Positions 1 through 11,713 of a DNA stretch of 64,000 nt are shown here, in pieces. Both the position numbers and the translations under genes were made by a program. Source of the DNA: Davidsoniella eucalypti (lineage: Eukaryota > Ascomycota > Sordariomycetes > Microascales > Ceratocystidaceae). The notes under the pieces were generated by a model. That model worked only from the letters and a program-made list of their open reading frames with translations. It had not been told where the DNA came from and ran no database searches. Location: assembly GCA_004009845.1 (NCBI GenBank), contig RMBW01000050.1, forward strand, positions 62,001-126,000. Reading direction: 5' to 3'. Position 1 is the first letter of the stretch. Every line of letters starts with the position of its first letter.

Positions 1-380
1 TCGGTGCTAGGCTGCTTCTTGTAGTCTTCGCCGTTGCCGCCGGGGTATTCCCAGTCGATATCAACACCATCGGCGCCGGTAGTTTGTAGCATAGCAGCAA
101 CGTTGGCGGCCCATGTGGCACGTGATTCCGGCGTGGCGGCGGCAGTTTCAAACCCAGCAGAATCTCCCCACCCACCAATAGCAACCATGATCTTGGTTCC
201 AGGGAGGAAATGAGTCCGGATGTTAGATATGGAGTCCCATAGATCGTACTTGTCAGGTGGCGAGTGGTTGAAGACGTCACTCTTCAGGAAGGCCAGCTCT
301 ACATGTGTGATGTGTCGAACATGATGACGAGACGGGACTTTCGTATGTTGCCTTGTTTTGTGGAAAGAGTTAGCGTGCAT
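1..380 (-). CDS. GH18 chitinase, N-terminal part (3' end beyond window)
   Basis: Glycoside hydrolase family 18 endochitinase, hydrolysing beta-1,4-GlcNAc polymers. Reading leftwards from the ATG at 378-380 the frame stays open to base 1 (126 residues). Seen: ITHVELAFL (residues 24-32), the substrate-shelf motif KIMVAIGGWGDSAGF (63-77), and the catalytic DGVDIDWE (104-111) matching DxxDxDxE with E111 as proton donor, followed by YPGGNGEDY. These resemble the small single-domain fungal chitinases. No signal peptide is visible. The first 20 residues are basic and do not look like the usual beta-strand 1 of the barrel, so the true start may lie in an upstream exon I could not place; ATG 380 is simply the only in-frame ATG. 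The family is certain, the 5' end is not. Confidence 0.85.
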   Translation of the reverse strand, partial: MHANSFHKTRQHTKVPSRHHVRHITHVELAFLKSDVFNHSPPDKYDLWDSISNIRTHFLPGTKIMVAIGGWGDSAGFETAAATPESRATWAANVAAMLQTTGADGVDIDWEYPGGNGEDYKKQPST

Positions 381-3300
381 TCATGTTGATCAAAACAATC
401 AAACTACTACATAGGTTCATAGTGTCTTCGCAGTATCTGTGTCAACGTTGATTGTAGATACGAGGACATATCGTGGAACTCACCCAGTCAAGTACATGAC
501 ACACTTAAACGGGTCTGCTAGTACGACAGTAGCATAAACAATACTTGCGCCGAAACGCAATAGATGCTTTAAGAGCATGATAAATGGCGTCTGTCAAGCC
601 GGGCTTGACGCAGATGTCAATGTCTCTTGATATATAAAGTTGAGCCTAGCGGTGAAAGATGCGTGATCAAAGCCGTAGGGTTAGTAGACGCACCTAACCC
701 TGTACCTATCTGGGAAGGACTTGGCTTACAAAGCCAGTTGCGATATAGTCATCTGTATATCTGCAGTCTGAGGATGGAAGTACAACATATCGAACCATCA
801 TTATCTACAAACTAGTGCTAATGTGGCTTAACGGCCGTAACCAACTAGGCCGGTATGTTCCGCCTGATCATAAGGTTCATGGCTCCTAGACCATAAATCG
901 AGGGAGTGAGAGAAAAAAAGAGCAGATTTCTGTAACCTCAGCTGTATCATTTGTTCGTTCTACTTGTGTAGGCATTACGACGAGAAAACAAAGAGAGGCG
1001 GAGAAAAGGAAGCCTTGTTGGGAGTCTAAATTGCAACAACAGCATCACCTACTAATACGATACGACGTCTTGGTAGACAAAATGGAACATGCAGATTAGC
1101 CCAGCTTAGATTAGCTGGCAAGTTAGCTTTCTCTCTTTACAACTAAACGTTGCAAAAAAGGAAGGTTGGGATTCCTCACCAAAAAAATAAAAGCCCAATA
1201 AGAATATCTCGGAGGAGAATGTTGCAGTGAAAGAGGCACTCGACTTGCCATTTTGAGGGCAGCAGACCACAATTGACTCAAATCTAGCCTGGGTAATTGT
1301 TGTCTTTATGCGTCGTATGAACGAGCCCGAAACAATGGATTGGGACAAACGACGGTGAAATAAGAAGGTTTAAGCAGAAACGGCTGCTGGTTTCAGTTCA
1401 TTGCAGTCCTCATTTCGTTTTATCTCATGTTTTGTTTTTCCCGTGCGTGACAAGTGACTTGTCACTAGTTCGTGCCTGTGCCTGATCCAATCCTAGACTT
1501 CGTATCCAATGCAAAATAACGAAATATACGAACGATGGGGGCCTATTCTTTGTTCTCTAGATCAGGGAATATAATAGAAAGAAAGAATCGACGCCGTTAG
1601 TACACTGGAGATATAGGCGTATATCTCCGGTTGGGAAGCATGCTACAATAAGCTACATAGTGGAGCGTGTTAGGACGTTATATGATTAGTTGTATATTGT
1701 TCTTTGCCTTAGTCTACAGGGCCTGTATATGAGCAGTTACAGGAAAGATTGCATACATCTTGTATATAAGTATTACACTCAACTTGTAGATGAACATACA
1801 AGACCCAAGGTTGAGCCAAGAAAGAAGAGGTTCGTCTCGCGATCCTTGTATGATATTCAGTCACTGTCAGAAAATAGTGCATGTACATGGTAAATCTAGC
1901 AAAAAGAACAGAAACTCTCTGACGACGACATGGATCCTTGCTCTTCTTTGCCTTGCCTGTATTATTTCTCACCCAGTACGTACTAACTAAGGTAGTCAGA
2001 GAAAACTACATGGCAATAAAAGAAATGGGCTGAGGGATTCGACGTGGGAATTGGTAATGCTTGTTTTTTTTCTTGACAGCAGAGCCAAGATAAATATTAA
2101 AAAAGGATAGATAAAAAAACGACTGTTTCTTGGTTCGTGATACTACAGACATTGTCTTGATTACGAATTTCTGATCTAAGATCACCGATAGACAGGGACA
2201 AGTCACAGCTTCTTTAGCTCATCACATCCCAGATAGCCGGGAAGGGAAACCAAAAAAAAGAAAAGAAAAGAAAAGAAAAGAACTAACAATGCCTAGCATA
2301 TCTAGACCTGTTTCGATCAGATCGGTTTAGAGTTGCAGCTGCAGCTACCGCATATTTGCTTCTTTCTATTGCTTGAGAAATCCTCACTGGCGACATTTCT
2401 TTGCCGTATATTAGTGGATGTATACTTACAGATAAAGTTGTACTTATCTTGCTACTTGAACATGAGATAGTCGCACTAATGTAGATATGTTACTTCCGGG
2501 CAATTAATATACGTACTATAAGGAGATGGAGGGAGGGAGGGGGAAGAAGGAAGGAAACAGAATGGGGCTATATTCCGATTTATCATGATGAACTGTCTAG
2601 CATATGTCACTAACAACTCATAAGTCTATCCTCTTTATGAAGCCAAGGTAGTGGTCTAAGATCAAAACGGCCTAGTGTTTGGCCCAGCCCCTGGCTATTT
2701 GTAAAGCAAAAAGAAAGCCAGCAGAGACAAAGAACTACAAGACAAATACTGACCATTTTTGACAATTATGAATGTTTGTTCGGAAAAGGCCTTGGCATAC
2801 AAGATATAAAATCACGATGCTGTTTCGCCTAGAAATGAGTGGTCATGGATGTCTACGTTGAGATAAAGGATAAGAAATATAAGAATAAGAAACTGATATT
2901 AAACACGGCAAATACAGAGGAGAAGAGTTTCGTTTAGCTAGTAAGAGGATAAGTGGCTCAGGCACACGTATTCGCAGACAAATAACGGATATTTGAGTTA
3001 TCAGGCTGGGGAGTCTTTGACTTTGAGGTCTTGATTCTCTTCTTGATATTTGAGTTTAGCTGCTCTCTTTTCCTCTCTCCTCGCTAGAAGGGTGATATGA
3101 AGACGTAGTTGTATTTTACAATGTTAGTGTATAGATACACACTACAAAATCTAGACTATTCTCAAAAGGCCGATAACACCGAACCAAGACAATAAATAAC
3201 AAAAAAAGGCGAATAAAAAGCTGAATGAATAAACAAATAACACCGCAAGGATCTTTGTCTAGGCTAAGTTTGATATGGAGGGGGCAATCTGACATGACAA

Positions 3301-4120
3301 GCAGAATTCCTCTTTACATTGCATTATGTATATGCAAACGCACTGGCCTTTTTTTCCTTTTCTTTTTCTACTTTCTCTCTTTCTCTCCAAAGTTTGTGGT
3401 TTGTTGTCTCTTGTGTTAGCAAAACCCCTAGTCATTCTTTAGTCTAAGAAAGAAAGCAACTCCTTGTTCCTATGCCCCCCCCCCATCTCTCCATCTCTCC
3501 ATCTTGATCACTACCTGGCCCGTTGTATGTCTTGCCTTGGACTGATAGTTCAGCCTTCTTTATATTCGGTGCAAGAAAAAGAAAAGAAAAGAAAAAAACA
3601 ATACCAACTAGTTGAAAGTATCAAAATTATGAATATAACACTCTTCACCCCCCCCCCTTCCTCCGTGTTGGGCATACAAGTATAATACATCATTGCTAAC
3701 GATGACGGCCAAAAAATGCAAGAATGGAATTACAAGAGTGAAGAGAGAAGAGATGAATTACAAGTAAAAAGTCCCAGGGACTAGGAAATCCCACCGGGTT
3801 CCGTCATTTTGTACTATGTAAATAGCAACCCGCATGAAGAACAAAGCAACGATCCTCTCCGTCGGGATTGCTTCCCAGCTATCTGGACAAGACACTCGAT
3901 TAGCCGACGAGGAAGGAGATCGTTCTTTCTCTCTTTGTATTCATTTATTTTTTTTCGTTGTTCGACTAGACAGGACAGGGCTATTTTTGGGGTCATTGGG
4001 TTAATTTGGGTTTTTATTGCTGTTAGTAGAAGACAAGCCAGCTCTCAGTATAACTTACATCTCTTCGTTGTCTCTCTTCGATATCTATTCCCACTTTCTT
4101 TTCTGTTTCCGACTTACACT
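381..4120. other. Long gene-poor spacer
   Basis: No open frame here has protein-like composition or a recognisable motif. It must hold the promoter of the leftward chitinase and of the rightward methyltransferase. Low-complexity tracts include an AAAAG repeat near 2252-2282, C-runs near 3475-3484 and 3646-3657, and ATCTCTCC repeated near 3485-3505. The last 300 bases are pyrimidine-rich, like a fungal 5' leader. Confidence 0.5.
2252..2282. repeat. AAAAG microsatellite
   Basis: A run of A followed by about five tandem AAAAG units, seen directly. No coding context. Confidence 0.85.
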
Positions 4121-5664
4121 ATGAACAACAAGACCCCCAACAGCGACGACGACGCCTCCTCCTTCTACGACGCCGCCAGCAGCGACGGCCATACCTTGGA
4201 GTTCCTCTCTCTATCTCGGCACTCGCTATCACCATCGCCGCCTCGAGCTCTTAGCAGCAGCATCGCCGTGCGGCCTCCAGGGCCACCGCGCCACCATTCC
4301 GGCGCCGGCTCGGGTGCTGGTGTGGGCTTAAGCTTGGCATCGGGCTCAGATTCAAACGCCAGTGTTTGTCTGATGTCTCCAAGCGCGCCCATCGCCGTCC
4401 AATGGCCTTCGGACGGAGATAACGTCAGCAATTACTCCCACGACTCGGCGGCATCTGGCCTCGAAGCCGCAGATTCGGACGAGTTCGACTCGCTAGAGTT
4501 CGAAGTCGAGAGCTATGAAGTAGACCTATCGTCGGTGGTGATGCGTCACGAGTACGAGAACGGCCGGAGGGTGAGTCTCTTCCTCTCTTCTTTTTTCTGC
4601 TTTCTTGCGCGGGTTCTTTTTGCCCTTTGGTTAGAGTTAATCTGACCGAACCATCCATACAGTTTCACAAGTTCCGCCATGGTAGATATCCGCTGCCCAA
4701 CGACGACGCCGAGCAGGAGCGCGATGCCCTGAAGCACGCCCTGCAGCTTGAAATAACCAACGGCCACCTCTTCTTCTCGCCACTCTCGCACGATCCGCAG
4801 CGCATCGTCGACATGGGCTGTGGCACCGGCCGCTGGACAATGGATGTCGGCGAAGCCTTTCCCGGCGCCGACGTGCTAGGCATCGACCTGAGCCCCATCA
4901 TGCCCGAGTGGCTGCCGCCTAATGTACGGTTCATGGTCGACGATATCGAGGACGAGGCTTGGGTCCACGGAAACAACTTCGACCTCGCCTACATCCGCCA
5001 CGTGATGGCCCTCGTGCGCGGACCAGACAAGATCTTGAAGAACGCCTTCGAGTAAGCTTTTCCGTTTTTTTTTCTTTTCGCCGTTACGCAACTTGATTGT
5101 GCGGCGCAGTGTGTTAACCTGTCGCAAACTCTAGTAATCTTCGTCCTGGTGGCTGGGTTGAGTGCACCGAATTCGGCGGCACATTACACTGCAATGATGG
5201 CACAATGCCCGAGAATCACCCGCCTGCCGCCTTTCTTCGGCTCCTCGAAAAAGTAATGGAGCCGTTCGGCGCTAACTGGACCGTCGGTAATCGTCTACAG
5301 CCGATTCTGGAGCGTGTCGGCTTCCAGAACGTGACTAAGCGTGTGGTTCCGATAGCTATTGGTCGCTGGCCAAAGGTTCGTGATATCTATTCTTTTCGAG
5401 CTTCTCTCTGGAGTCTCTTCCAAGACTAACTAGCTGTCAATCCAGTCACGGCATCAGCGACTTCTCGGTCTTTACATGCGTGAGGTACTCGCCGCTCTTT
5501 TTGAGGCGACAAAGTCACGTGTCCTTCCAACCGCCGGCATAGATCCCAACGAAGCAAATCGTACCGCAAACGAAGCAATTGCCGGCTTGGACGACTACAG
5601 GCGCCATGCCTATATCAACTTGATTACGTACACCGCTCAAAAGTCACCTGATCTTCCCTCATAA
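4121..5664 (+). CDS. LaeA-like SAM-dependent methyltransferase
   Basis: Four exons: 4121-4570, 4663-5051, 5135-5375 and 5446-5664 (432 aa); all introns are GT...AG and the third has a GACTAAC branch site. Residues 1-130 are Ser/Asp/Pro-rich and probably disordered. The methyltransferase domain begins near YENGRRFHKFRHGRYPLPND, the signature entry of the LaeA/UMTA class. SAM motif I is IVDMGCGTGRW (198-208), then VLGIDLSP (motif II), PPNVRFMVDD and NLRPGGWVECTEFGG. Known family members range from LaeA, a nuclear regulator of secondary metabolism, to many paralogues of unknown substrate. I infer a putative regulator or small-molecule methyltransferase and cannot tell orthologue from paralogue. 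No biosynthetic genes lie beside it. Confidence 0.88.
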
Positions 5665-6046
5665 ATCTTGAAAATAAGAAAAGAAAACCACCTAAAAAGA
5701 AAAGAAAAAAAACGAGAAGCCACAAAATAACTCTACGATATATCACGACTAATCACGAATACTACGAACATAGCCGGTAGGATGTCCTTTTTTAGGGTGT
5801 CTTGATCTTTATTTTCTCCATGGTCTGTAGAGAAAGGAATATAGAGAAAGCTACTTGGCCAGCATGGAACGGATCACTCTCTACATAGTATATTATAAAG
5901 CTTAATAATGATAATGACCACTCTTATACATATTTCACTTTCGGGGACTCTTTGGGGAAACCGGACTCGGTAATCTTTATTGTGTATTCATTGATATTAT
6001 TATTGGCCTCTTTCATTTGTCTTATTCGCCAAAGCTTCGCTTTACT
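5665..6046. other. Convergent 3' spacer
   Basis: AT-rich interval between the 3' ends of the methyltransferase (+) and the GDPD gene (-). It presumably holds both 3' UTRs and polyadenylation signals. No ORF. Confidence 0.5.
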
Positions 6047-7336
6047 CTAGAGGCCGTAGCAGTTAGCATAGAATGAAGTCGTTGCTACCCAATCCGAGAA
6101 CACGCCGAGCACACCGATATCCTGGTGTAGAACATGGAGCAGCTCCAGCGCATCACCCTCCTGTGTAATCGCATCCGCCGCATACTGGTAGTAGTATCCG
6201 CCGTGGCTTCCATCACTCAAGTAGCCAGAGCGCTCCAGCGACCATGTGATGATGTCCAGGCCCAAGTCTTTGGCATGTGTAGCGTACTCGCTAGGCACGA
6301 TGACACCGTTATCCGATGTCACCAAGTAGCACAGCGGGGGCGCGACAATCGGCACGCCGTCCGCAGCGTACTTGTCCAGTAGCGAAATAGCACTAGGCAA
6401 GGTCTCGTTGGTCTCGCCGTTGTCATCGAGGTACACCAGTTGGGCCGCGAAGTCGGTTTCGTTGGCCAACCAGTACAAGATATCGTCGTACAAGAACGAC
6501 TGTGGGAAGACGTCAGACGGGCTGACACCGTTGTCACGGTATGTCTGCAGCATCTTGTGGGCGAAAGCGTGCTGGGTGAAGTTGCCCCAGGGCATGCCAA
6601 GGTCGGGCGTCTTCAGTTCGGGAGTGTGACGCAAGCCGTGCTCCTGCACCATCTCAATGTGCTCCTGTAGCGAGATGGGCGTGGCGCATACAGAGAACAG
6701 ATCGGTGCGCCAGCGGGGAGTGCCATACTGGAAGTCTTCGGGCGTCACCGCGCTGGCATTGTAGCCATCCTGCTTGGCGCACAGTGTCTTGTACTCGGCC
6801 AGGGTGATGTCCTGAGTGCAGCACTTGGCCGAAGCCGGAGTCGTGCCATTGGCAGGGGTGAAGGGCTGCTGGCACTTGGCGTTGAGTTCTGGGATGGTGA
6901 CAATGTTGGTTGTTGACGCCAGATCGCAGTGTGAGTGGCGGCAGACCAGCTCTTGGTCCGCGGTGAAGGCAACATCGCACTCGAGAATGCCGGCACCCAT
7001 GCGCGCACCGGCTAGGTTGGACTCCAAGCTGTGCTCGGGGATCTGCATGGTGCCGCCGCCGCGGTGGCCGATGCTCCAGTAGCTAGTCTTGAACGACGCC
7101 ATCTCAGCCGCACACTGAGCCAGCTTAGTCTTCGCCTCGCTGTCCTTCATGTGGTCAACCAACCAGTAGGGACGTACGCCGAGCTGGATGTTCTTGACGG
7201 CCTTGGAGCCAACGACAACAGAGCTGCCGACTGTCTTGTGCTGAGTCTGCGATGACTCGGCATTGTCTTGAGGGGAGGGCATGGCAGCAGCCGAGGCAGC
7301 AAATGCCACGAGGGTGGCGGTAGCAAAGGACTTCAT
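6047..7336 (-). CDS. Secreted glycerophosphodiester phosphodiesterase (GDPD) family protein
   Basis: Intronless, 429 aa from the ATG at 7334-7336. This start is chosen because MKSFATATLVAFAASAAAMP is a clear signal peptide; codons further upstream would bury it. GDPD-barrel residues are visible: SIGHRGGG (88-95, catalytic His91-Arg92), IPEHSLES (99-106, Glu101), LECDVAFT (118-125, metal ligands Glu119 and Asp121), VCRHSHCDL (131-139, second His) and HTPELKTPD (237-245, Glu240). The family hydrolyses glycerophosphodiesters to glycerol-3-phosphate and an alcohol using a divalent metal. Several cysteines and N-glycosylation sequons fit secretion. The substrate cannot be inferred. Confidence 0.9.
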   Translation of the reverse strand: MKSFATATLVAFAASAAAMPSPQDNAESSQTQHKTVGSSVVVGSKAVKNIQLGVRPYWLVDHMKDSEAKTKLAQCAAEMASFKTSYWSIGHRGGGTMQIPEHSLESNLAGARMGAGILECDVAFTADQELVCRHSHCDLASTTNIVTIPELNAKCQQPFTPANGTTPASAKCCTQDITLAEYKTLCAKQDGYNASAVTPEDFQYGTPRWRTDLFSVCATPISLQEHIEMVQEHGLRHTPELKTPDLGMPWGNFTQHAFAHKMLQTYRDNGVSPSDVFPQSFLYDDILYWLANETDFAAQLVYLDDNGETNETLPSAISLLDKYAADGVPIVAPPLCYLVTSDNGVIVPSEYATHAKDLGLDIITWSLERSGYLSDGSHGGYYYQYAADAITQEGDALELLHVLHQDIGVLGVFSDWVATTSFYANCYGL

Positions 7337-9206
7337 CGCGCTCGAACAATCGACAGAAAGATAGATGGTGGTGCTGTATGAAGATATGGGTGCTTGGCAG
7401 TAGAGATACCAATGGCAAACAAACACGAGACTCGAAGAACTCCGGGGGCGGTGGGTTTAAGTACTTTTTCTATGTGCTCAATGCCGGGCGTTCGTAATCC
7501 AGCCCGGAGGAAGATCAGCGCGTTCAAGGGCACAACAGCAGGCTGTCCAAGGAACGACAGGCACAGCCAGGCAACTTCCTTGTACCGGCACCCCCGCATG
7601 CAACAAGAGCCGCTCACAGCAAGTGCCTGCGACCTGGCCTACAAGCAAGCCCGTCCTCGAATCAGAGCGCATCAGAGGCACACAAGAAGCGCATTGGACC
7701 GCTGGTGTTGTGTTGGCGTGTGCTGAAAAAGGAAACTCTCGGCTTCCATTCTCTAGTTTGACGGGGAATGAACCATCCATCCATCGGTGACCGCTTCTAA
7801 AATTCAGGTTGCAGTGGCTACTGTAGCCCCACGTGCGCTTCATTCATTGCTGATCGGCGCCGCCTGTCTTTTCTGTAGGCCGTTGAAAGCCCGTTTGCTG
7901 AGTCTCCAATATAAATTTGAGCTGTCTTCTATAATCGAATAAGCCTCCATCCATATTAAAAGTGGTTGGCGGCGAGGGCGTTGTCTTGGCGCTCTGCCCT
8001 ATTTGTACTAAGAGTGTTTTGATACTACTGCGCTATCTACTGTATCTCTCAGTCTTCCTGCCGGCCAAAGCTCACTCGACTGAAGTTATCCATATACTGT
8101 GTAGTAAATTCCTCTATTCGTGGCTTCTGTTGCTGAGTCAATCTGCCCATACTCGGTGAGCCCGAATTACACTACATATACACATGCAGACAACTATCGG
8201 GCCCAATCGTCAGTATCAACAACAAGCTTATTATCTTGCAATTCCCCTTCGGGCTGCTTTGTAAAAGGCGCGTAGCAAGGACGTCTATCTACACAGTATA
8301 CCGTATATATATTAAGGCTTCGGCTATCAGCCTCACCAATATTATGTGCTTTCTGTCTCTTTTATTCACATGCAAGTCCAAAATCGAACAGCCCGAGATC
8401 TCACACTACGATTCCTAGCAGGGGTCATCCGTTCTAGGAGACAAGGGTTTTTTGGCTCTGTCTCACTCTCCAAATTCCATCGTGGGCTTTTACGTACCGT
8501 TGATTCGCTATTAAACAGAGCTCTGATTCTCTGTTTTCCTTTTCGATTCTTTCCCATTCATGTTCACCATAGGCTAGAGTCTGGTTTCTGTCGTAACTGC
8601 AAGCCCCTAACGCAAAAAACTGCTTAAAAATCGCATCAGAGGCCGCTCAACTTGTAGACTCCAACAACCCTGTAGCTTTCCATGTGTCACCAACCTCTTC
8701 TGTTATCCCCATCGACATCTTTGCATACTATAACTGCTACTTGAATTCCATACCCAGAATGCACTTGTCTTTACCAGGCCTGTCTGGTCTACGACATTGT
8801 ATTACAGCTGATATAAAGGCTAGCTATTGGGCTTGCTAATCTGCTTCCTAATCGGCCCTCCTACTTTCTACACATCTACGTAAGGGATATGCCTCTTCTT
8901 CCCTCTAGCTTTTGTCAACCCAAGTGTAAAAGTAAAAGCTCCAGGAAGGACCAAGGTACATCTTGTTGACACTTTCCGTACACTGACAGCTATCGCCAGC
9001 TGTAAACTTCAGCTTAGTGGCTCGTCTGACAGCTGTCGCATGCCATTAGCTAGTAAAGCAGATCATCTAATTCTACAACTATAGCACTGATTCCACCTAC
9101 ATCCTAAAATAGCATCTGCAAGCACCTATCTCTATGTCTGTTTGAATGTGCAGAAAAAAATCTTGAATTACGGCTATTATATATCCACCTCCAATTTGTA
9201 CTTGGA
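7337..9206. other. Spacer upstream of the GDPD gene
   Basis: About 1.9 kb with no convincing coding sequence. The first few hundred bases are the promoter and leader of the leftward GDPD gene. The right end is the 3' flank of the coiled-coil gene. Nothing else stands out. Confidence 0.45.
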
Positions 9207-10880
9207 CTAATGGCCACTTCTTGTTCCAGCCAATGTGCCATCTGAATCTTCCTGTCCATCTATGTCTTTGATATTTACTTCATCGTCGTCAGTATTGGCC
9301 TTGTCGTGATTACCTTCATCTTCATCGTCATCCTCTTCAACATCATCTTCATCCTCATCCTCATCATAGTAACTGTCGTCCTCGGGGTCAATGCCTTCTA
9401 TCGCCTGATACGATGCGAATTGTTGGAATCTCCCCCTTGGCAAACTCTTACCATATACGTTCTCGGTCTTGTATTCGGATTTGCTATCCATACGATCCCT
9501 CTGGTGAATAGTAGCTCGTTCTTTGACAGACTCATCACGGTCCATACCTGTGAAAGTTGTGACCACTGACGAGGACGACGGCTTCACATCGAACGGTTCG
9601 GTCAATATTCCTAGACCCGACTCCGTCATTGGGAACTCGAACATTCTATCCATCTGTACAGGCGAAGACGGCAACGGAGGCAAAGATGATTTGAAATTCT
9701 TGGACTTTGGGGCTACAGGCGAGATGGATGTTAAAGGTTTAAGCGACATAGTCTCATCGCACCGCTCTCGTTTGCCACGTCCAAGTTGCATTCTGCGTGT
9801 GAAATCCAACCACTGATGACAGCCTTCATTCCCGTTCTTCTGGGCAGTTCGGTCGTGCGATTGGACTTTCTACATCCCCGCAGACCCGGTGCTACCCACG
9901 CTCGGTGGTCTTGGAGGTGGTGTATGGTTCATTGACCGTTCAATACCAGCTGAGCCCAACATCAAACTTGGCTGTAGTGGTTGTAGTGGTTGTGGTGCCA
10001 TCATTCCACCACTATTACCTCCATCTCTCTCCATCAATGCCGCCTCGTCATACTCTTCCTCCATCTTTGCCGCTTGCTCTGCTTGTACCATGCGTAGTCT
10101 GTCCTTTTCCTTGGGATCGACCAGGTCATCATCGTCGCTCCAGTACGGGTCATCGTCCGCGATATGTGGCATCGCCAGTCTCTTCCAAAAGCGGACTTCT
10201 TGGCGATGCGCAACCTCATCTACGGTGCGCTTTTGCCTTGCCTCGTCTTCGGCTAGAAATTTACGCAGCTGTCGCATGAGATCGTGCGCATTGCCCGCAT
10301 GCGCCTGCATGTCCCACATTTGCTCGCGCAACTTGCAGTTCTCCTCTCTAGCCTCTGCAAGCTGCGATCGGTACGATTGATGCCACGCGCAGATATCGGA
10401 AATGTGTTGTGCTTTGTAGGAATGGAATTGTTGGAGCATGTTGAGCATGACTTGGCGGAAATCTTGGAGAAGTGACATGTTCGCAACTCGACTGTACTCG
10501 GCCTGGTCTAGCGACTTTTCGAGAATCGATATTTGCTCTTCGTAGTTGGAGGCTTGGGCTATAAATAAGAGTTTTACATTAGTATGTTTTCTTACTTGAA
10601 GAATCACATGTGATTTTGGGGAATACTACTGACCATTAAGGCCACCTGCCGCGGCCGCTATCAGATCCTCACTAGAGATGTTTTGATCTCGTGCACGCTG
10701 TCTGAGCTTTCCGATATTAGCCACGATCTCGTCAGTCTTCCTCCGGTTCTCGGCGAGTTGTTTGGATAATTCTTCCACCAGGCCCCAGATGTAGTTGAGC
10801 TCAGCTTGGTAGCCCGCGGGCATTACAGCGCTAGCCGCAGCCCCATTGTTGCCGTTATTGTTCCCGCTGACACCATTCAT
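9207..10880 (-). CDS. Coiled-coil protein with acidic C-terminal tail, function unknown
   Basis: Not recognised. Exon 1 is 10634-10880 (start MNGVSGNNNG). Exon 2 runs from 10558 and joins in frame (AAAGGLN|AQASNYEEQ). It could end at the stop at 9870 (311 aa) or splice with donor GTGGGT at 9899 and acceptor at 9813 into 9207-9812, giving 503 aa; both keep the frame. I favour the longer form because the downstream frame is open, has protein-like composition and has no good ATG of its own. Residues about 20-220 are strongly heptad-like (ELNYIWGLVEELSKQLAENR; YEEQISILEKSLDQAEYSR). YWSDDDDLVDPKEKDRLR follows, then Pro/Gln-rich sequence, and in the long form a run of Asp/Glu near the C-terminus. 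Likely a scaffold-type protein. Confidence 0.6.
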
Positions 10881-11713
10881 GGCGGGTAGTTGTGATCGGG
10901 TAATAGCAATTTGGCCGTTTGCTGGTTTGATACTGGAGAGCGCTCGATGCTAGATGGAGTAGGCAATTTGTTATGAGTCGCGGAAGGGTTTTGAAGGTGT
11001 CCTATTGGAGATGAAATTTTTGTTTGTTCGAGGGGTTGTTGAGACTGAATATTACAAAAGAACGATTCAAGTTTGCTAAAATAAATTGAGTAGCTTTAAT
11101 TGATGATATGACATGGAAAATAGTAAAACTACAATGGTATAGCGATATGTTGGCACTAGAAGCTTGCGGACTTGGCGATTGAAGTGAGCTGGTTAATTGT
11201 CGGTAACTCTGATGCACAGTCGACATAATTAACCCTAAAGGTATACAAACACTTACAACAGCGCAACTTTCTGAACAGATATAAATTCGGGGAGGTTATC
11301 TTTTGTTAAACTGAACGCTACATTCTGCCATTTATTTATTTATTTGATTGAATGATACGAAAGTAATAAGAAACATGAAGAAGGAAAGCCCCCAAAATAC
11401 AAGATAGCCCCAAAGCTCTGATAGCGTAGAAATAAATGAAAACAAACAATGCAAAGATCAGGTGCTATATGAAAAACAAGAAATGAAGCAAAAGAGGAAG
11501 AAGAAAAAAATTTAACGCCACAGATCAATCCTAGATATCATGCCATCCATACAACATATAGCGAAACGAGAAAATCAAGATGCAAGGACAGAAGCAGTCT
11601 AATAGCAGGATGTCGCACACGAGCGTACAAAAAACAAGCTTGGTAAATTGTGGCATAAATGCCAGTGAAGTAATTGGTCGAAGAGTGAAAAGAGAGATTG
11701 AATGTGTGGAAGA
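10881..11713. other. Spacer between two leftward genes
   Basis: Promoter and leader of the coiled-coil gene and 3' flank of the HFCD/DWW-repeat gene. AT-rich, no supported ORF. Confidence 0.45.

Noticed and set aside
4121..7336. A secondary-metabolite cluster around the LaeA-like gene
   Set aside because: No synthase, oxidase or transporter genes nearby; the neighbours are housekeeping or cell-wall genes.
6354..7426. Upstream start of the GDPD protein, 30 codons earlier
   Set aside because: It would place the signal peptide internally; the ATG at 7336 gives a normal secretory N-terminus.
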